A DNA stretch of 64,000 nucleotides, from assembly GCA_002083555.1 (NCBI GenBank), contig MSXN01000008.1:69682-133681 (forward strand). The letters run 5' to 3'. A program made the position numbers and the translations under genes. The first letter of the stretch is position 1, and each line of letters starts with the position of its first letter. This document shows positions 19,042 to 27,817 of this stretch, piece by piece. The notes beneath the pieces are model-generated. The model worked only from the letters and a program-made list of their open reading frames with translations, had not been told where the DNA came from and did not search any database. The stretch comes from Nitrospira sp. ST-bin5 (GTDB lineage Bacteria; Nitrospirota; Nitrospiria; Nitrospirales; Nitrospiraceae).

Positions 19042-20820
19042 ATGGCGATCGCGCAGTCTATCGGAGCAGACCGGTCGGTCGACGCAGGGCATTCGGTGAA
19101 GGATTTCTGGAAAATGGTGCGCCGCCGCCGGTCGGTTATTTTCGCCGTCGTGTCCATGATCGCGGTCGTCGGTCTGGCCACGGCCTTCCTGTGGCCTCCG
19201 GTGTACCGGTCGAAGGCGACGATCCTGATCGAAGAACAGGAGATTCCCACCGATCTCGTCCGTTCGACCATTACGAGTTATGCCGATCAGCGGATTGAAA
19301 CGATCAAACAGCAAGTCATGAGCCGGGCCAGTCTGTGGAGAATTGTGGAGCAATACGGCCTGTACCAACGGCTCCGGAAGGGCAGCCCGACCGAGGAAAT
19401 TTTGCAGCAGTTCGTCAAAGATATTCAGATCGAAGTGATCAACGTCAAAGTGGTCGATAAGCGCACCCAGACTCCGACCCAGGCGACGATCGCCTTTACG
19501 CTGGCCTACGACGGAGAAACCCCCGACCTGGCCCAGAAGGTGACGAACGAGCTTACGGACTTGTTTTTGGGGGAGAATCTGAAGTCGCGGGAGCGCCACG
19601 CGCAGCAGACCACGGCGTTCCTGAAACAGGAAGCCGGGAATCTCGCGCGTCACATCGAAGCGCTGGAAGGCAAGATCTCCGCGGTGAAGCAGAAGGCCGA
19701 CGGCGCCCTGCCCGAACTCACTCAGCTCAATATGCAGATCATGAATCAGGCGGACCGGGAACTCATCGACGTCGACCGGGATATTCGGAGCCTCGAAGAG
19801 CGCAAGGCGTTCCTGGAAGGCGAGCTGGCGACGTTGAAACCCAACACGCCTATGATTGCCGCCAGCGGCGAGCGGATCTTCGATTCTGGGGAGCGGCTCA
19901 AGGCGCTGCGCGCGCAGTACGCCAGCGCAAGCGGGTATTTATCCGAGGACCACCCTGACATCATCAAGATGAAGCAGGAGCTGGCGTCCCTGGAGCGAGA
20001 CACGGGAGCGGAGGCGCAGGGCGACGATGTGCCCAAACGGCTGGAGGGAGAGAAGGCGGCCCTCGCCGCCATGCTGGAGCGGTATGGGGCGGATCATCCG
20101 GACATTGCGCGCGCGAAGCAGACGATCGCCGCATTGGAGCGTGAATTGGCCCAGCTGGCGAAACAACCGCCGAAGAGGCCCTTCTTCAAGCCGGAGAATC
20201 CGGCCTATATCAATATCCAGTCCCAGCTTGCGTCAACGACGGCGTCGTTGGGAGCCCTGCGTCAAACGAAAATCTCGCTGAAGAAACGCGCCGGTGAAAT
20301 GGCGCGGCGGGTCGAGCGGTTGCCGGAAGTGGAACCGGAGTATCTGGATCTCATGCGAGACCGGGAAAATGCCGTTCGGAAGCATCAAGAGATCACGTCC
20401 CGCTTGATGGAAGCCCAGGTCTCGGAAGGGCTCGAAGTCCAGCGCAAGGGAGAACGATTCTCCCTGATCGATCCGGCCGATCTTCCGGAACGGACAGAGC
20501 GTCCGAACCGTCCGGTCATTTTGATCCTCACCGGGTTGCTCGCCGTGGTCGGCGGGGTGGGAGCCGGGGCGGCGGCTGAACAGCTGGACGAAACTATCCG
20601 GACTCCGCATCAATTGAGTCTCGCGGCCGGGATGGCCCCGCTGGCGGTCATTCGCTATCTCCCGATGGAAGAGGAGGTTCTGGACGTGATTCGCCGCCGC
20701 CGCTACTGGCGGTGGGCGGGAGCCGGGGCGGTCGTCGTCGGGGCGGTTGTGGCGCATTATCTCTGGCTGCCGCTCGATATCGTCTGGTTTGCCGCGCTCA
20801 GAAAACTCGGTCTGGCCTGA
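19042..20820 (+). CDS. Polysaccharide chain-length determinant (Wzz/GNVR, exosortase-locus type)
   Basis: 592 residues. A membrane segment at about residues 34-55 is followed by VYRSKATILIEEQEIPTDLV, the Wzz N-terminal domain. Long heptad-rich coiled coils fill residues 180-430, and a second helix lies near residue 485. LPEVEPEYLDLMRDRENAVR is the GNVR-like segment preceding the second helix. It would set polymer length and contact the cytoplasmic kinase-like partner encoded next. The coiled coil contains a partly repeated block (around SEDHPDIIKMKQE and GADHPDIARAKQT). The ribosome site GGAGAGG precedes the ATG. Confidence 0.88.
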   Translation: MAIAQSIGADRSVDAGHSVKDFWKMVRRRRSVIFAVVSMIAVVGLATAFLWPPVYRSKATILIEEQEIPTDLVRSTITSYADQRIETIKQQVMSRASLWRIVEQYGLYQRLRKGSPTEEILQQFVKDIQIEVINVKVVDKRTQTPTQATIAFTLAYDGETPDLAQKVTNELTDLFLGENLKSRERHAQQTTAFLKQEAGNLARHIEALEGKISAVKQKADGALPELTQLNMQIMNQADRELIDVDRDIRSLEERKAFLEGELATLKPNTPMIAASGERIFDSGERLKALRAQYASASGYLSEDHPDIIKMKQELASLERDTGAEAQGDDVPKRLEGEKAALAAMLERYGADHPDIARAKQTIAALERELAQLAKQPPKRPFFKPENPAYINIQSQLASTTASLGALRQTKISLKKRAGEMARRVERLPEVEPEYLDLMRDRENAVRKHQEITSRLMEAQVSEGLEVQRKGERFSLIDPADLPERTERPNRPVILILTGLLAVVGGVGAGAAAEQLDETIRTPHQLSLAAGMAPLAVIRYLPMEEEVLDVIRRRRYWRWAGAGAVVVGAVVAHYLWLPLDIVWFAALRKLGLA

Positions 20821-20840
20821 TCGGGATAAGGAGAAGAGCC

Positions 20841-21668
20841 ATGGAAGAACTTTCGCAAGCGATCGAACAGTATAAGCAGGAGTCCCGGCAGGGGTCCGGG
20901 GGGCGTTCCGATCCCCATTATTCCGCCCGGCAGAATCCTCCGCCGATCGTGTACTCCAGGACGCGGGTGGTGGAATGCCGGGAAGAGGTCTTGCGGCGCC
21001 ACCGCATCGTGGCGGCCTTCGACCGGGGGGAATTTGCCGATGGATATCAACTCTTGCGCACGCAGGTGTTGCATCGCCTCCGGGAGAATCACTGGAATGT
21101 CCTCGGTGTGACGAGCCCGCGAGCGCAGGAAGGAAAGTCGCTGACGGCCGTGAATCTCGCGATCACTCTGGCGATGGAAACCACGCAGACGGTGATGTTG
21201 ATCGATGCCGACTTGAAGCGCCCGGCCGTTCATGCCCTGCTTGGCTTCGGCGACTGCCGGGGGCTGGCGGACTATGCCCTGGAAGACTGTCCGTTGGAGG
21301 ACCTCCTCATCCATCCGGGGTTGGGGCGATTGGTGGTGCTTCCGGGCGGCCGCCCGATCCAGCGTTCCGCCGAAGTGTTGACCTCTTCGCGGATGTCGGC
21401 GCTGATTGCGGATGTGAAGCATCGCTATCCGGCCCGGGTCATCGTGGTCGACCTGCCTCCATTACTGGTCAGTTCGGATGTGCTGGCCTTCGCGCCTTCG
21501 CTGGACGCGCTCCTGCTGGTGGCCGGGGAGGGTATGACCACCCGCCAGGATATCAAAGAGTCGCTGGCTCTGGTGCGGGGGGCGGTCCCGGTGCTCGGGA
21601 CGGTCTTGAATCAATCGGGGAAAGATCAACGTAACGTCAATGCCATGCGCGCGCTGGCTGCAAACTAA
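20841..21668 (+). CDS. CpsD/CapB-like BY-kinase-family ATPase lacking a tyrosine tail
   Basis: 275 residues from an ATG with AAGGAG. Motifs: Walker A-like SPRAQEGKSLTAVN, Walker A' VMLIDADLKRPAVH, and Walker B VIVVDLPPLL. These identify the P-loop tyrosine autokinase family that partners with Wzz proteins. The C-terminus ends NVNAMRALAAN with no tyrosine cluster, so classical autophosphorylation on a tail is unlikely. The family still may act as an ATP-dependent switch for chain-length control. It is cotranscribed with the Wzz-like gene. Confidence 0.85.
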   Translation: MEELSQAIEQYKQESRQGSGGRSDPHYSARQNPPPIVYSRTRVVECREEVLRRHRIVAAFDRGEFADGYQLLRTQVLHRLRENHWNVLGVTSPRAQEGKSLTAVNLAITLAMETTQTVMLIDADLKRPAVHALLGFGDCRGLADYALEDCPLEDLLIHPGLGRLVVLPGGRPIQRSAEVLTSSRMSALIADVKHRYPARVIVVDLPPLLVSSDVLAFAPSLDALLLVAGEGMTTRQDIKESLALVRGAVPVLGTVLNQSGKDQRNVNAMRALAAN

Positions 21669-21689
21669 CCGACTGGCTGCGAGGCTTGC

Positions 21690-23087
21690 ATGTACGAATC
21701 GTTTTACGGATTTCGAACCAATCCCTTCACGCTGGTGCCGGATCCCCGGTTTCTCTATCTGGGGAAACAGCACAAGACAGCGCTCAATCTTTTAGAGTAC
21801 GGCTTATTCAACCGCGCCATCTTTACGGTCATCACCGGCGAGCCGGGAACCGGCAAGACGACCCTTCTCAACACGATTCTGGAGCAGTCCCAGCATGAAG
21901 TGACGCTGGGGGTGCTCTCGCACACGCACGCCGGCTTGGGGAGTCTGATGCCCTGGGTCCTGATGGCGTTCAATCTCGACGGCAAGGGCATGGACAGCGT
22001 CGAGCTGTTCAAGACGTTCACGGCCTTCATCGTCCGCGAGCATCAGTGCCAGCGGCGGGTCGTGCTGGTGGTGGATGAAGCGCAGAATCTCGGCGCAGCG
22101 ATGCTGGAGGAGTTGCGTCTGTTGTCGAACGTGAACAACGGGCGGAATCAGCCCCTGCAGATCGTGTTGTCGGGGCAGCCGGGGTTGCGTGGCTTGCTCC
22201 AACGCGGCGACCTCATCCAATTCGCTCAGCGCATCTCCGTCGATTATCATCTGCAGCCGCTCGGCGAGGATGAGACTCCGGCCTACATCCGGCACCGCAT
22301 GGCGATGGCGGGCGGCGCCCGATCGGTCATGACCACCCAGGCGTCGGTCATGGTGCATCGGCTGACCTGCGGCAATGCCCGGTTGATCAATCAGGTCTGC
22401 GACGTGTCTCTTGCCTATGGGTATGCGGAACGCGCGCCGCTGGTGACCGCCGACATCGTCTGGCGCGCGACCAACGATCGTCGGGCGGGCGGGATCTTGC
22501 CCGTCGCGCAGCATGCGTTGTGCGATCTCTTGAGCCAGGAGGATATGGTTGCTGAAGAACTGGAGCTTGCCGCGGCTGTGCCGGCTTCTCCTGCGCCCGA
22601 ACAGGCCGCTGCGCTTCCTCTGCCGGCGGCTGAGCCCGCGGTCCAGCCGCAGTCATATTACGAACAGGGACTCGCTTTGAAACAGGCCGGATCGTACAAA
22701 CAGGCGATCGCAGCGTTTGAGCGGGCGGCGACGGATTCGCTGCAGCAGGTGCGGGCGATGTCGCAAGTGGCGTTGTGCCTCAGCGCGGTCGGCCGGCATG
22801 AGGACGCGGCCAAGGAGCTGGTGGCTCTCTTGAAAAGCAGGCAAGGCACGGAGATTGAGCGTCTCAATATCCGGTACTTTCTCGCCCGTACTTTGGAGAC
22901 CCTCCATCGAACTCAGAAGGCCTGCGAGCTGTACATGGCGATTCACAAGCAGGATCCTGGATTCCGCGATGTTGGAATCCGCCTTCGCCGCCTCTCCCCC
23001 GCGTGGAGCCTGGCCTCCTTCAGTTCACCGGCATGGATCAAAGGCTTTGCGAAATACTATAGTCAGCGCCTGCGGGCCTGTTTTTAA
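21690..23087 (+). CDS. PEP-CTERM-locus secretion ATPase (ExeA-like) with TPR tail
   Basis: 465 residues. Starts MYESFYGFRTNPFTLVPDPR, the signature of the exosortase-locus ATPase family related to ExeA. Walker A is TGEPGTGKTTLL, Walker B VVLVVDEAQNL. After the AAA domain (to about residue 270) comes a Pro/Ala linker and a C-terminal stretch with TPR-like helices from residue 325. The tail is unusual; many homologues stop after the AAA domain or carry a peptidoglycan-binding domain. It is the last gene of the exopolysaccharide cluster, and its stop codon directly abuts an inverted-repeat element. Confidence 0.88.
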   Translation: MYESFYGFRTNPFTLVPDPRFLYLGKQHKTALNLLEYGLFNRAIFTVITGEPGTGKTTLLNTILEQSQHEVTLGVLSHTHAGLGSLMPWVLMAFNLDGKGMDSVELFKTFTAFIVREHQCQRRVVLVVDEAQNLGAAMLEELRLLSNVNNGRNQPLQIVLSGQPGLRGLLQRGDLIQFAQRISVDYHLQPLGEDETPAYIRHRMAMAGGARSVMTTQASVMVHRLTCGNARLINQVCDVSLAYGYAERAPLVTADIVWRATNDRRAGGILPVAQHALCDLLSQEDMVAEELELAAAVPASPAPEQAAALPLPAAEPAVQPQSYYEQGLALKQAGSYKQAIAAFERAATDSLQQVRAMSQVALCLSAVGRHEDAAKELVALLKSRQGTEIERLNIRYFLARTLETLHRTQKACELYMAIHKQDPGFRDVGIRLRRLSPAWSLASFSSPAWIKGFAKYYSQRLRACF

Positions 23088-23244
23088 CAGGATGCTGAAA
23101 AAGTCCACCAGCGGCGTTCTCATCATCCGTGAAGCGTTCCTCGTGAAGCGTATCTCGCGAGCGTGCCTCCGCCGATCCTACAACGAGAGACGAACGGCGC
23201 TTCACGAATGACGGACGAAGCGGACGGCCTTTTTGAGCATCCTG
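23088..23244. repeat. 157-bp inverted-repeat element (MITE/REP-like)
   Basis: The ends are 19-bp imperfect inverted repeats: CAGGATGCTGAAAAAGTCC at the left, and the complement of CAGGATGCTCAAAAAGGCC at the right (17 of 19 match). Inside is a second inverted pair, CGTGAAGCG and CGCTTCACG. No open frame of note is present. It begins right after the stop of the upstream gene, so it could also act as a transcription terminator. A 19-base word inside it recurs at 39315-39333. Confidence 0.65.
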
Positions 23245-23393
23245 AGGTTATTCTGACCCCAGCACCATACGGAAGATTCTAACCATATTCGCGGCATCAA
23301 CCGAGTTTTCCTCAGCCTACTAGATTCCCTCGACTCTGTCCCGATGGCTTATCCGGCATAGTTGCCGCCACCGAGACTTTCCCCCCTGATGAG

Positions 23394-23447
23394 TTAACCG
23401 AGACCGGAACTGATCGTAACCCGGCTGTAATCGTCTCTCCCTATTCT
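23394..23447 (+). promoter_or_regulatory. Pho-type promoter of the OprO/P-like porin
   Basis: Half-site starts at 23394 (TTAAC), 23405 (CGGAA, weak), 23416 (GTAAC) and 23427 (GTAAT), then -10-like TATTCT at 23442, 15 bp after the last half-site start. Confidence 0.8.
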
Positions 23448-23485
23448 GCGGGTCGCTGTATGTGACCATGACGGAGGGGATGTGC

Positions 23486-24925
23486 ATGAAGACGAGAGCG
23501 GCGGGATGGTTGCGGAACTCCGCATGGGCTTCGGTATGTCTGGGCTTGTTCGGTTCTCCGGCCATGGCCGGTCAACTCGAAGATCTGTTGCTTGAAAACA
23601 AGCAGATTTCGATCGACCAGTGGGTCAAGCTGAAAGCCGAGGAAGAGAAGCGTGAAGCGAAAGCGCAACAGGAGAGCCGTGGTGTCGGCGATGTGCCGGT
23701 GAACGAACGCTGGTATGAAAAGATCAGCATCCGGGGCTATACCCAGCTGCGCTATAACCACACGGTCAACAATAACAATCTGATCAATCAGCAGGGCGAT
23801 CGCGGCATCGGCAGGAACAATGAATTCTCCCTGCGGCGGGGCCGCGTCATCATCAGCGGACAGCCGCATGAGCGGGTATTCGTCTACATTCAGCCGGACT
23901 TCGCGTCGTCCGTAGACGGGTCGAATAACGTCGGACAGCTTCGGGACTGGTATGCCGATCTGTTTCTAACTGAGAATAAAGAATGGCGCATTCGCGCCGG
24001 GCAATCGAAGGTGCCCTACGGCTTCGAGAACATGCAATCGAGCCAAAACCGCTTGGCCTTGGACCGTAACGACGCGATCAACAGCGCGGCTGCCAACGAA
24101 CGCGATCTCGGCTTGTTTCTATATTATGCGCCGACCAGTGTCCGGGAGCGGTTCCGCAGGCTAGTAGACAGCGGCCTCAAAGGATCGGGCGATTACGGCA
24201 TGTTGGGGATTGGTATCTACAACGGTCAGACGGCAAACCAGCGGGATCAGAACAAAAACAAGCATGTGATCTTCCATTCTATGTATCCTATGGAGTTTCC
24301 GAACGGGCAGATCCTCCAAGTCGGGTTGGATGCCTACGCTGGCCAGTTCCATGTGGCGACGACGCCGGTCGTGCCCCTCAATCCTTCAGCTGCCTCGGCC
24401 GGCGCTCCGCTGACTCCGATTGTGAGGAACGGCGGGAACTACGTCGATGAGCGAATCGCCGCGCACTTTGTGCTCTATCCGCAACCGTTCGGACTGCAAG
24501 GTGAATATACGTTCGGCCGCGGCCCGGAGTTGAATCAAGCCCGGACCGAGGTGACGACCGGAAGTTTGCGCGGAGGGTATCTGCAGCTGTTCTACAATTA
24601 CCGCTGCGACAGTCTCTGTGAGAGCGTGATGCCCTTTATTCGCATCCAGGAATACTACGGCGGGAAGAAGCACGAGGCGAACGCCCCACGGAATACGGTG
24701 CGGGAGGCGGAGTTCGGTCTCGAATACCGGTTCAATCAGGCGCTGGAATTGACGGTGATGTATACCTGGACTCAGCGGACTTCGGCGGACAGCACGACCT
24801 CTCCCGCCTCCTGTGCCGATACCTCGCTGTCCGGAGCCGGGCTGTCGACGCCGCCCTGTTTGTTAACCCCCTATCAGCGCCAGTCCGGCAACCTGGTTCG
24901 GTTCCAGCTTCAATGGAATTTCTGA
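23486..24925 (+). CDS. Phosphate-selective porin (OprO/OprP-like)
   Basis: About 479 residues from the ATG at 23486, preceded by GGAGGGG. The signal peptide ends near SPAMAG. A short coiled N-terminal helix (residues 30-75, KLKAEEEKREAKAQQE) precedes a 16-strand porin with ISIRGYTQLRYNH, FSLRRGRVIISGQ, WYADLFLTEN and RIRAGQSKVPYGFENMQSSQ. These segments are characteristic of the Porin_O_P family, which conducts phosphate or polyphosphate across the outer membrane. The four-unit Pho box directly upstream supports phosphate control. The protein ends with the expected aromatic residue (QLQWNF). Confidence 0.9.
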   Translation: MKTRAAGWLRNSAWASVCLGLFGSPAMAGQLEDLLLENKQISIDQWVKLKAEEEKREAKAQQESRGVGDVPVNERWYEKISIRGYTQLRYNHTVNNNNLINQQGDRGIGRNNEFSLRRGRVIISGQPHERVFVYIQPDFASSVDGSNNVGQLRDWYADLFLTENKEWRIRAGQSKVPYGFENMQSSQNRLALDRNDAINSAAANERDLGLFLYYAPTSVRERFRRLVDSGLKGSGDYGMLGIGIYNGQTANQRDQNKNKHVIFHSMYPMEFPNGQILQVGLDAYAGQFHVATTPVVPLNPSAASAGAPLTPIVRNGGNYVDERIAAHFVLYPQPFGLQGEYTFGRGPELNQARTEVTTGSLRGGYLQLFYNYRCDSLCESVMPFIRIQEYYGGKKHEANAPRNTVREAEFGLEYRFNQALELTVMYTWTQRTSADSTTSPASCADTSLSGAGLSTPPCLLTPYQRQSGNLVRFQLQWNF

Positions 24926-24996
24926 CCGGCTATCCATGGACCCCGGTTGTGACATTGCGCGATTCGCTGGCGATGGACGCAAGCCGGGGGAGGCGA

Positions 24997-25716
24997 TCAG
25001 CGTGCCGGTCTGACCGAAGACGGCTCTGAAGGGACCGGTTGGGGCAAACCCCCGACCTGAATGATCAGCTCACGGCGATCCCAAGGGAACACCCGCCCAA
25101 CGCCCTGCGGCTCTGCGGGGCGAAGAAATGCCGATGGCTCAAAGTACAGGGTTCCTTTCTGAGGCGCCAAGGAACGAAGCGGAGTGAGCCGGTCATCCTC
25201 AGTGTCCGCTGTGCCGATGTCGGCCGCGGCGTGAGTGCCCGACCGGTAGTTGCTCAGGATCACGTGCAAATTGGCTCCTTCCAGAAAGAGCCCGCCGGAT
25301 GTGACCTCCCGTTTCACTCCGGAGATCCTCCGCGATTGATAAAACGTCACGACTTCTTCCGGTGTGGCTTTCTGCAAGGCCATGCTGAGGAGCGGTGCCC
25401 AGAAGGCGATCTCTTCTTCGTTGAAGGCCTGGTGGCGGCGAGGGACGGTGAGATCGTCGTAGAGCGGCAGTCTCGTCAACGGCTCCTCGACGATGATGCC
25501 CCTAAGGACCGCCCCGATCTGCTCGGCCGGCACCTGCGCGGGGTGGCTGTGTCCGGCGCTCTGTCCGATCTGGGGATCGGTCTGAAGTCGGACGAAGGCA
25601 TTCGGCGTCTCATAGATTGTCAGCGTGGGGAATGGCCCTGCCGTACAGCCGGCGAGCATGGTGACTCCGAGAGAGAGGCCTATCGGCCGGCGAAAGAATG
25701 TCAACAATCGATTCAT
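24997..25716 (-). CDS. Lipoprotein of unknown function, downstream of pstS
   Basis: 239 residues from the ATG at 25716, with lipobox VTMLAGC. No domain is recognised. The central part (FWAPLLSMALQKATPEEVVTFY) suggests an alpha-beta fold, and there is a Pro-rich C-terminus. It starts 36 bp after the pstS stop and is almost certainly cotranscribed, so it is probably induced by phosphate starvation. A role in phosphate capture at the periplasmic face would be a guess from context only. Confidence 0.7.
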   Translation of the reverse strand: MNRLLTFFRRPIGLSLGVTMLAGCTAGPFPTLTIYETPNAFVRLQTDPQIGQSAGHSHPAQVPAEQIGAVLRGIIVEEPLTRLPLYDDLTVPRRHQAFNEEEIAFWAPLLSMALQKATPEEVVTFYQSRRISGVKREVTSGGLFLEGANLHVILSNYRSGTHAAADIGTADTEDDRLTPLRSLAPQKGTLYFEPSAFLRPAEPQGVGRVFPWDRRELIIQVGGLPQPVPSEPSSVRPAR

Positions 25717-25751
25717 GCAGGTCGTCTGTCCTCGGCGAGGTCGACGGCGAT

Positions 25752-26792
25752 CTACTCCACGAGTGGCCGTGCAGGCTTCTCTACTTTGGCGGCTTTGACG
25801 GATGACGACCACTTGGATGCGAACCGTGTAATCTCGGGCAGAGCGAGCGGAAAATAGCCATGGTCGAGGGCCAATTGCTGGCCTTGATAGCTCAGGGCAA
25901 ACCGCACCAGTTCAGACTGGAACGGCGGCGGCGATGATTTCGGCGGCCTGGCGATATAAAGATAGAGGTTGCGCCTCAAGGGATACGAGCCGTCCATGGC
26001 CGTTTGAAAGGTCGGCTCCACGTAGCGGCCGCCTTTGACCGACGCGAGGGGGACGGGTCGCACGGCGGAGGTCCGGTACCCGATCGCGCTGAATCCGATG
26101 CCGTGGGGATCCTTGGCGACATCCAGGACCACCGATGCTGATCCCTGGGCGTTGATCATCTTGGGGTGAAACGTGCCGCCTTTGCACACTTCTTCTCTGA
26201 ACAGATAACTCGTGCCGGATTTGCCGTTCCTCCCATAGAGTCGAATCGGGGTCTCGAACCATTCATCTGTCAGTCCGACGAGGCCCCAGGAATCAACGGC
26301 ATAACTCAATCCCCGGCGCCGTTCCCGGCAGAAGATGGCGTCCAGTTCATCCAGAGATAGGCCGGAAACAGGGTTGTCTTTGTGCACAAAGACGGCCAGC
26401 GCGTCGTTTGCGACGGGCACTTCCATCGGTTCGTAGCCGTATTCTCTGACGAATGCGGAGATCTCCGCAGCCGTCATGCGGCGGGACATGGCGGCGATCT
26501 GGGTCTGATGAGCCAGCAGTGCCTCCAGTCCTGTTTGAGAACCGGCGCCGGCCACTGTGATATTCAGTCCGGGATGCCGGCGGGTGAAGTCTCCCACCCA
26601 GGCTTGGATCAACGGTTTCATTGTGTCGGAGCCCGCTATCGTGAATTTACCCGATACTGTCTCTTCCGCGGTATAGACGGGGATCTGTGGATCCAACTCC
26701 GGGCGGACCTGGCCCCAGGTTCCAGGGACCAACCAGAGGGAAGCGGCGATGGCGATCAGGTAACATCGTGAAACTAAGCGGTTATAGCGCAT
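25752..26792 (-). CDS. pstS: Phosphate-binding protein PstS
   Basis: About 346 residues. The signal peptide (LIAIAASLWLVPGTWG) is followed by KFTIAGSDTMKPLIQAW, the N-terminal phosphate-binding loop of the PstS family. VAGAGSQTGLEALL, ALAVFVHKDNPVSGLSLDEL and RNGKSGTSYLF match the ligand-binding loops. It binds periplasmic phosphate. No pstC, pstA, pstB or phoU lies in the window, so the transporter must be elsewhere, or this protein has a sensing or scavenging role. The promoter's -10 at 26840-26845 rules out a start at 26840; 26801 and 26792 are both possible. Confidence 0.9.
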   Translation of the reverse strand: MRYNRLVSRCYLIAIAASLWLVPGTWGQVRPELDPQIPVYTAEETVSGKFTIAGSDTMKPLIQAWVGDFTRRHPGLNITVAGAGSQTGLEALLAHQTQIAAMSRRMTAAEISAFVREYGYEPMEVPVANDALAVFVHKDNPVSGLSLDELDAIFCRERRRGLSYAVDSWGLVGLTDEWFETPIRLYGRNGKSGTSYLFREEVCKGGTFHPKMINAQGSASVVLDVAKDPHGIGFSAIGYRTSAVRPVPLASVKGGRYVEPTFQTAMDGSYPLRRNLYLYIARPPKSSPPPFQSELVRFALSYQGQQLALDHGYFPLALPEITRFASKWSSSVKAAKVEKPARPLVE

Positions 26793-26839
26793 CTTATGCA
26801 TGTCCTCATGCGAAGTAGGTATCCCAACAAGCAGGTACA

Positions 26840-26893
26840 ACTATATGAATAAGGCATTTCTGCCGTATTAGCAGTATGTTAACTCCGGGTTAA
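26840..26893 (-). promoter_or_regulatory. Pho-type promoter of pstS
   Basis: On the minus strand half-sites start at 26893 (TTAAC), 26882 (TTAAC) and 26871 (CTAAT). TATAGT begins at 26845, 26 bp after the last one. It is arranged back-to-back with the promoter of the regulator at 26994. Confidence 0.8.
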
Positions 26894-26929
26894 CTTGATG
26901 GGGGTTGGTCGCCGGGAAAGGGGCAGGAG

Positions 26930-26983
26930 TTAACGGACAATTTACACGGCCCTAAGGCGGGCTTAACTACGAGGCCGTAATGT
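26930..26983 (+). promoter_or_regulatory. Pho-type promoter of the pseudo-receiver regulator
   Basis: Four half-sites at 26930 (TTAAC), 26941 (TTTAC), 26952 (CTAAG) and 26963 (TTAAC), and a -10-like TAATGT at 26978. The ATG at 26994 is only 16 bp from the start of the -10, so the transcript should have almost no leader. Confidence 0.78.
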
Positions 26984-26993
26984 GGGCATCGCG

Positions 26994-27701
26994 ATGCATG
27001 CAACCATATCAAGCTCCGCCCAGCCTCCGGAATCTATCCTCATCTTCGTTCGGACGGATTCGTTCGCGCAATCGCTGAAGAAAGCGCTGGAGAGTAATGG
27101 CTACCGCGGCACGGTCGTGACGACTGAGTGCGCGGCGTTTACTGAGGCGAAGGCGTCGGTGCCTTCCCTGATTGTCATTGATCGTCAAACCGGGACCACT
27201 TCGAATCTGCGTAACCTTCGGACATTGGCGACGGTTCCCATCGTTGCCATAGATGACACTGTGCCGGTTTGTAGTGAAGACGAATGCGTGCAGGACTACG
27301 ATCGCGGGATCGATCTGGTTGTGTGCAGCCAGAGTACCCGTGAACTGGTGGCGCGGGTTCGTGCCATTCTGAGACGGCGTGACACATCCAGCGGTGCCAC
27401 CATGCACTATGGGGTCGGCGATGTGAAGATGGACCTCGACCGGCATGAGGTGACTGTGCAAGGGCGCCAGGTTGAACTGACGCCGAAAGAATTCCAAATC
27501 CTCCGCCAGTTTTTAGAGTCTCCCAGCCGGGTCTTTTCACGCCAGGAAATGCTGAATCGCGTGTGGGGTGAGGGCTATGCGCTGGAAGAACACGCGCTGG
27601 ACGTCCACATCCACTCTCTCCGCCATAAGATCGAAATCGATCCGACTCATCCTGCCTTGATCGTGACTGTGCGAGGCGTCGGGTATAAATTGCGGAATTA
27701 G
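26994..27701 (+). CDS. OmpR/PhoB-family regulator with degenerate receiver domain
   Basis: 235 residues. The C-terminal winged helix (residues about 140-235: LTPKEFQILRQFLESPSRVF, WGEGYALEEHALDVHIHSLR, VRGVGYKL) is a canonical OmpR/PhoB DNA-binding domain. The receiver keeps the likely phospho-acceptor position (Asp63, VIDRQ) but lacks the N-terminal acidic pair (ILIFVRTD) and replaces the invariant Lys-Pro with Ser112-Gln113. Phosphorylation by a sensor kinase is therefore doubtful. It lies divergent from pstS with Pho boxes on both sides, so it may be autoregulated. A GTG at 26982 is an alternative start but is inside the predicted -10. Confidence 0.88.
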   Translation: MHATISSSAQPPESILIFVRTDSFAQSLKKALESNGYRGTVVTTECAAFTEAKASVPSLIVIDRQTGTTSNLRNLRTLATVPIVAIDDTVPVCSEDECVQDYDRGIDLVVCSQSTRELVARVRAILRRRDTSSGATMHYGVGDVKMDLDRHEVTVQGRQVELTPKEFQILRQFLESPSRVFSRQEMLNRVWGEGYALEEHALDVHIHSLRHKIEIDPTHPALIVTVRGVGYKLRN

Positions 27702-27755
27702 GAGCCTCTCCTCCTTCCTTTCCAATATCCATGGTTCGCTATTAGACTGATTCCG

Positions 27756-27780
27756 CTCTCCCGCGATTGTCGCGGAAGAG
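27756..27780. terminator. Hairpin between convergent genes, possible bidirectional terminator
   Basis: An 11-bp stem with one mismatch (left arm 27756-27766, right arm 27770-27780) and a 3-base loop lies between the converging regulator and CBS genes. No long T run follows on either side. Confidence 0.4.
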
Positions 27781-27817
27781 CCGGCATGACAGAATTATAT
27801 CGGGGAGACCGAGGGGG

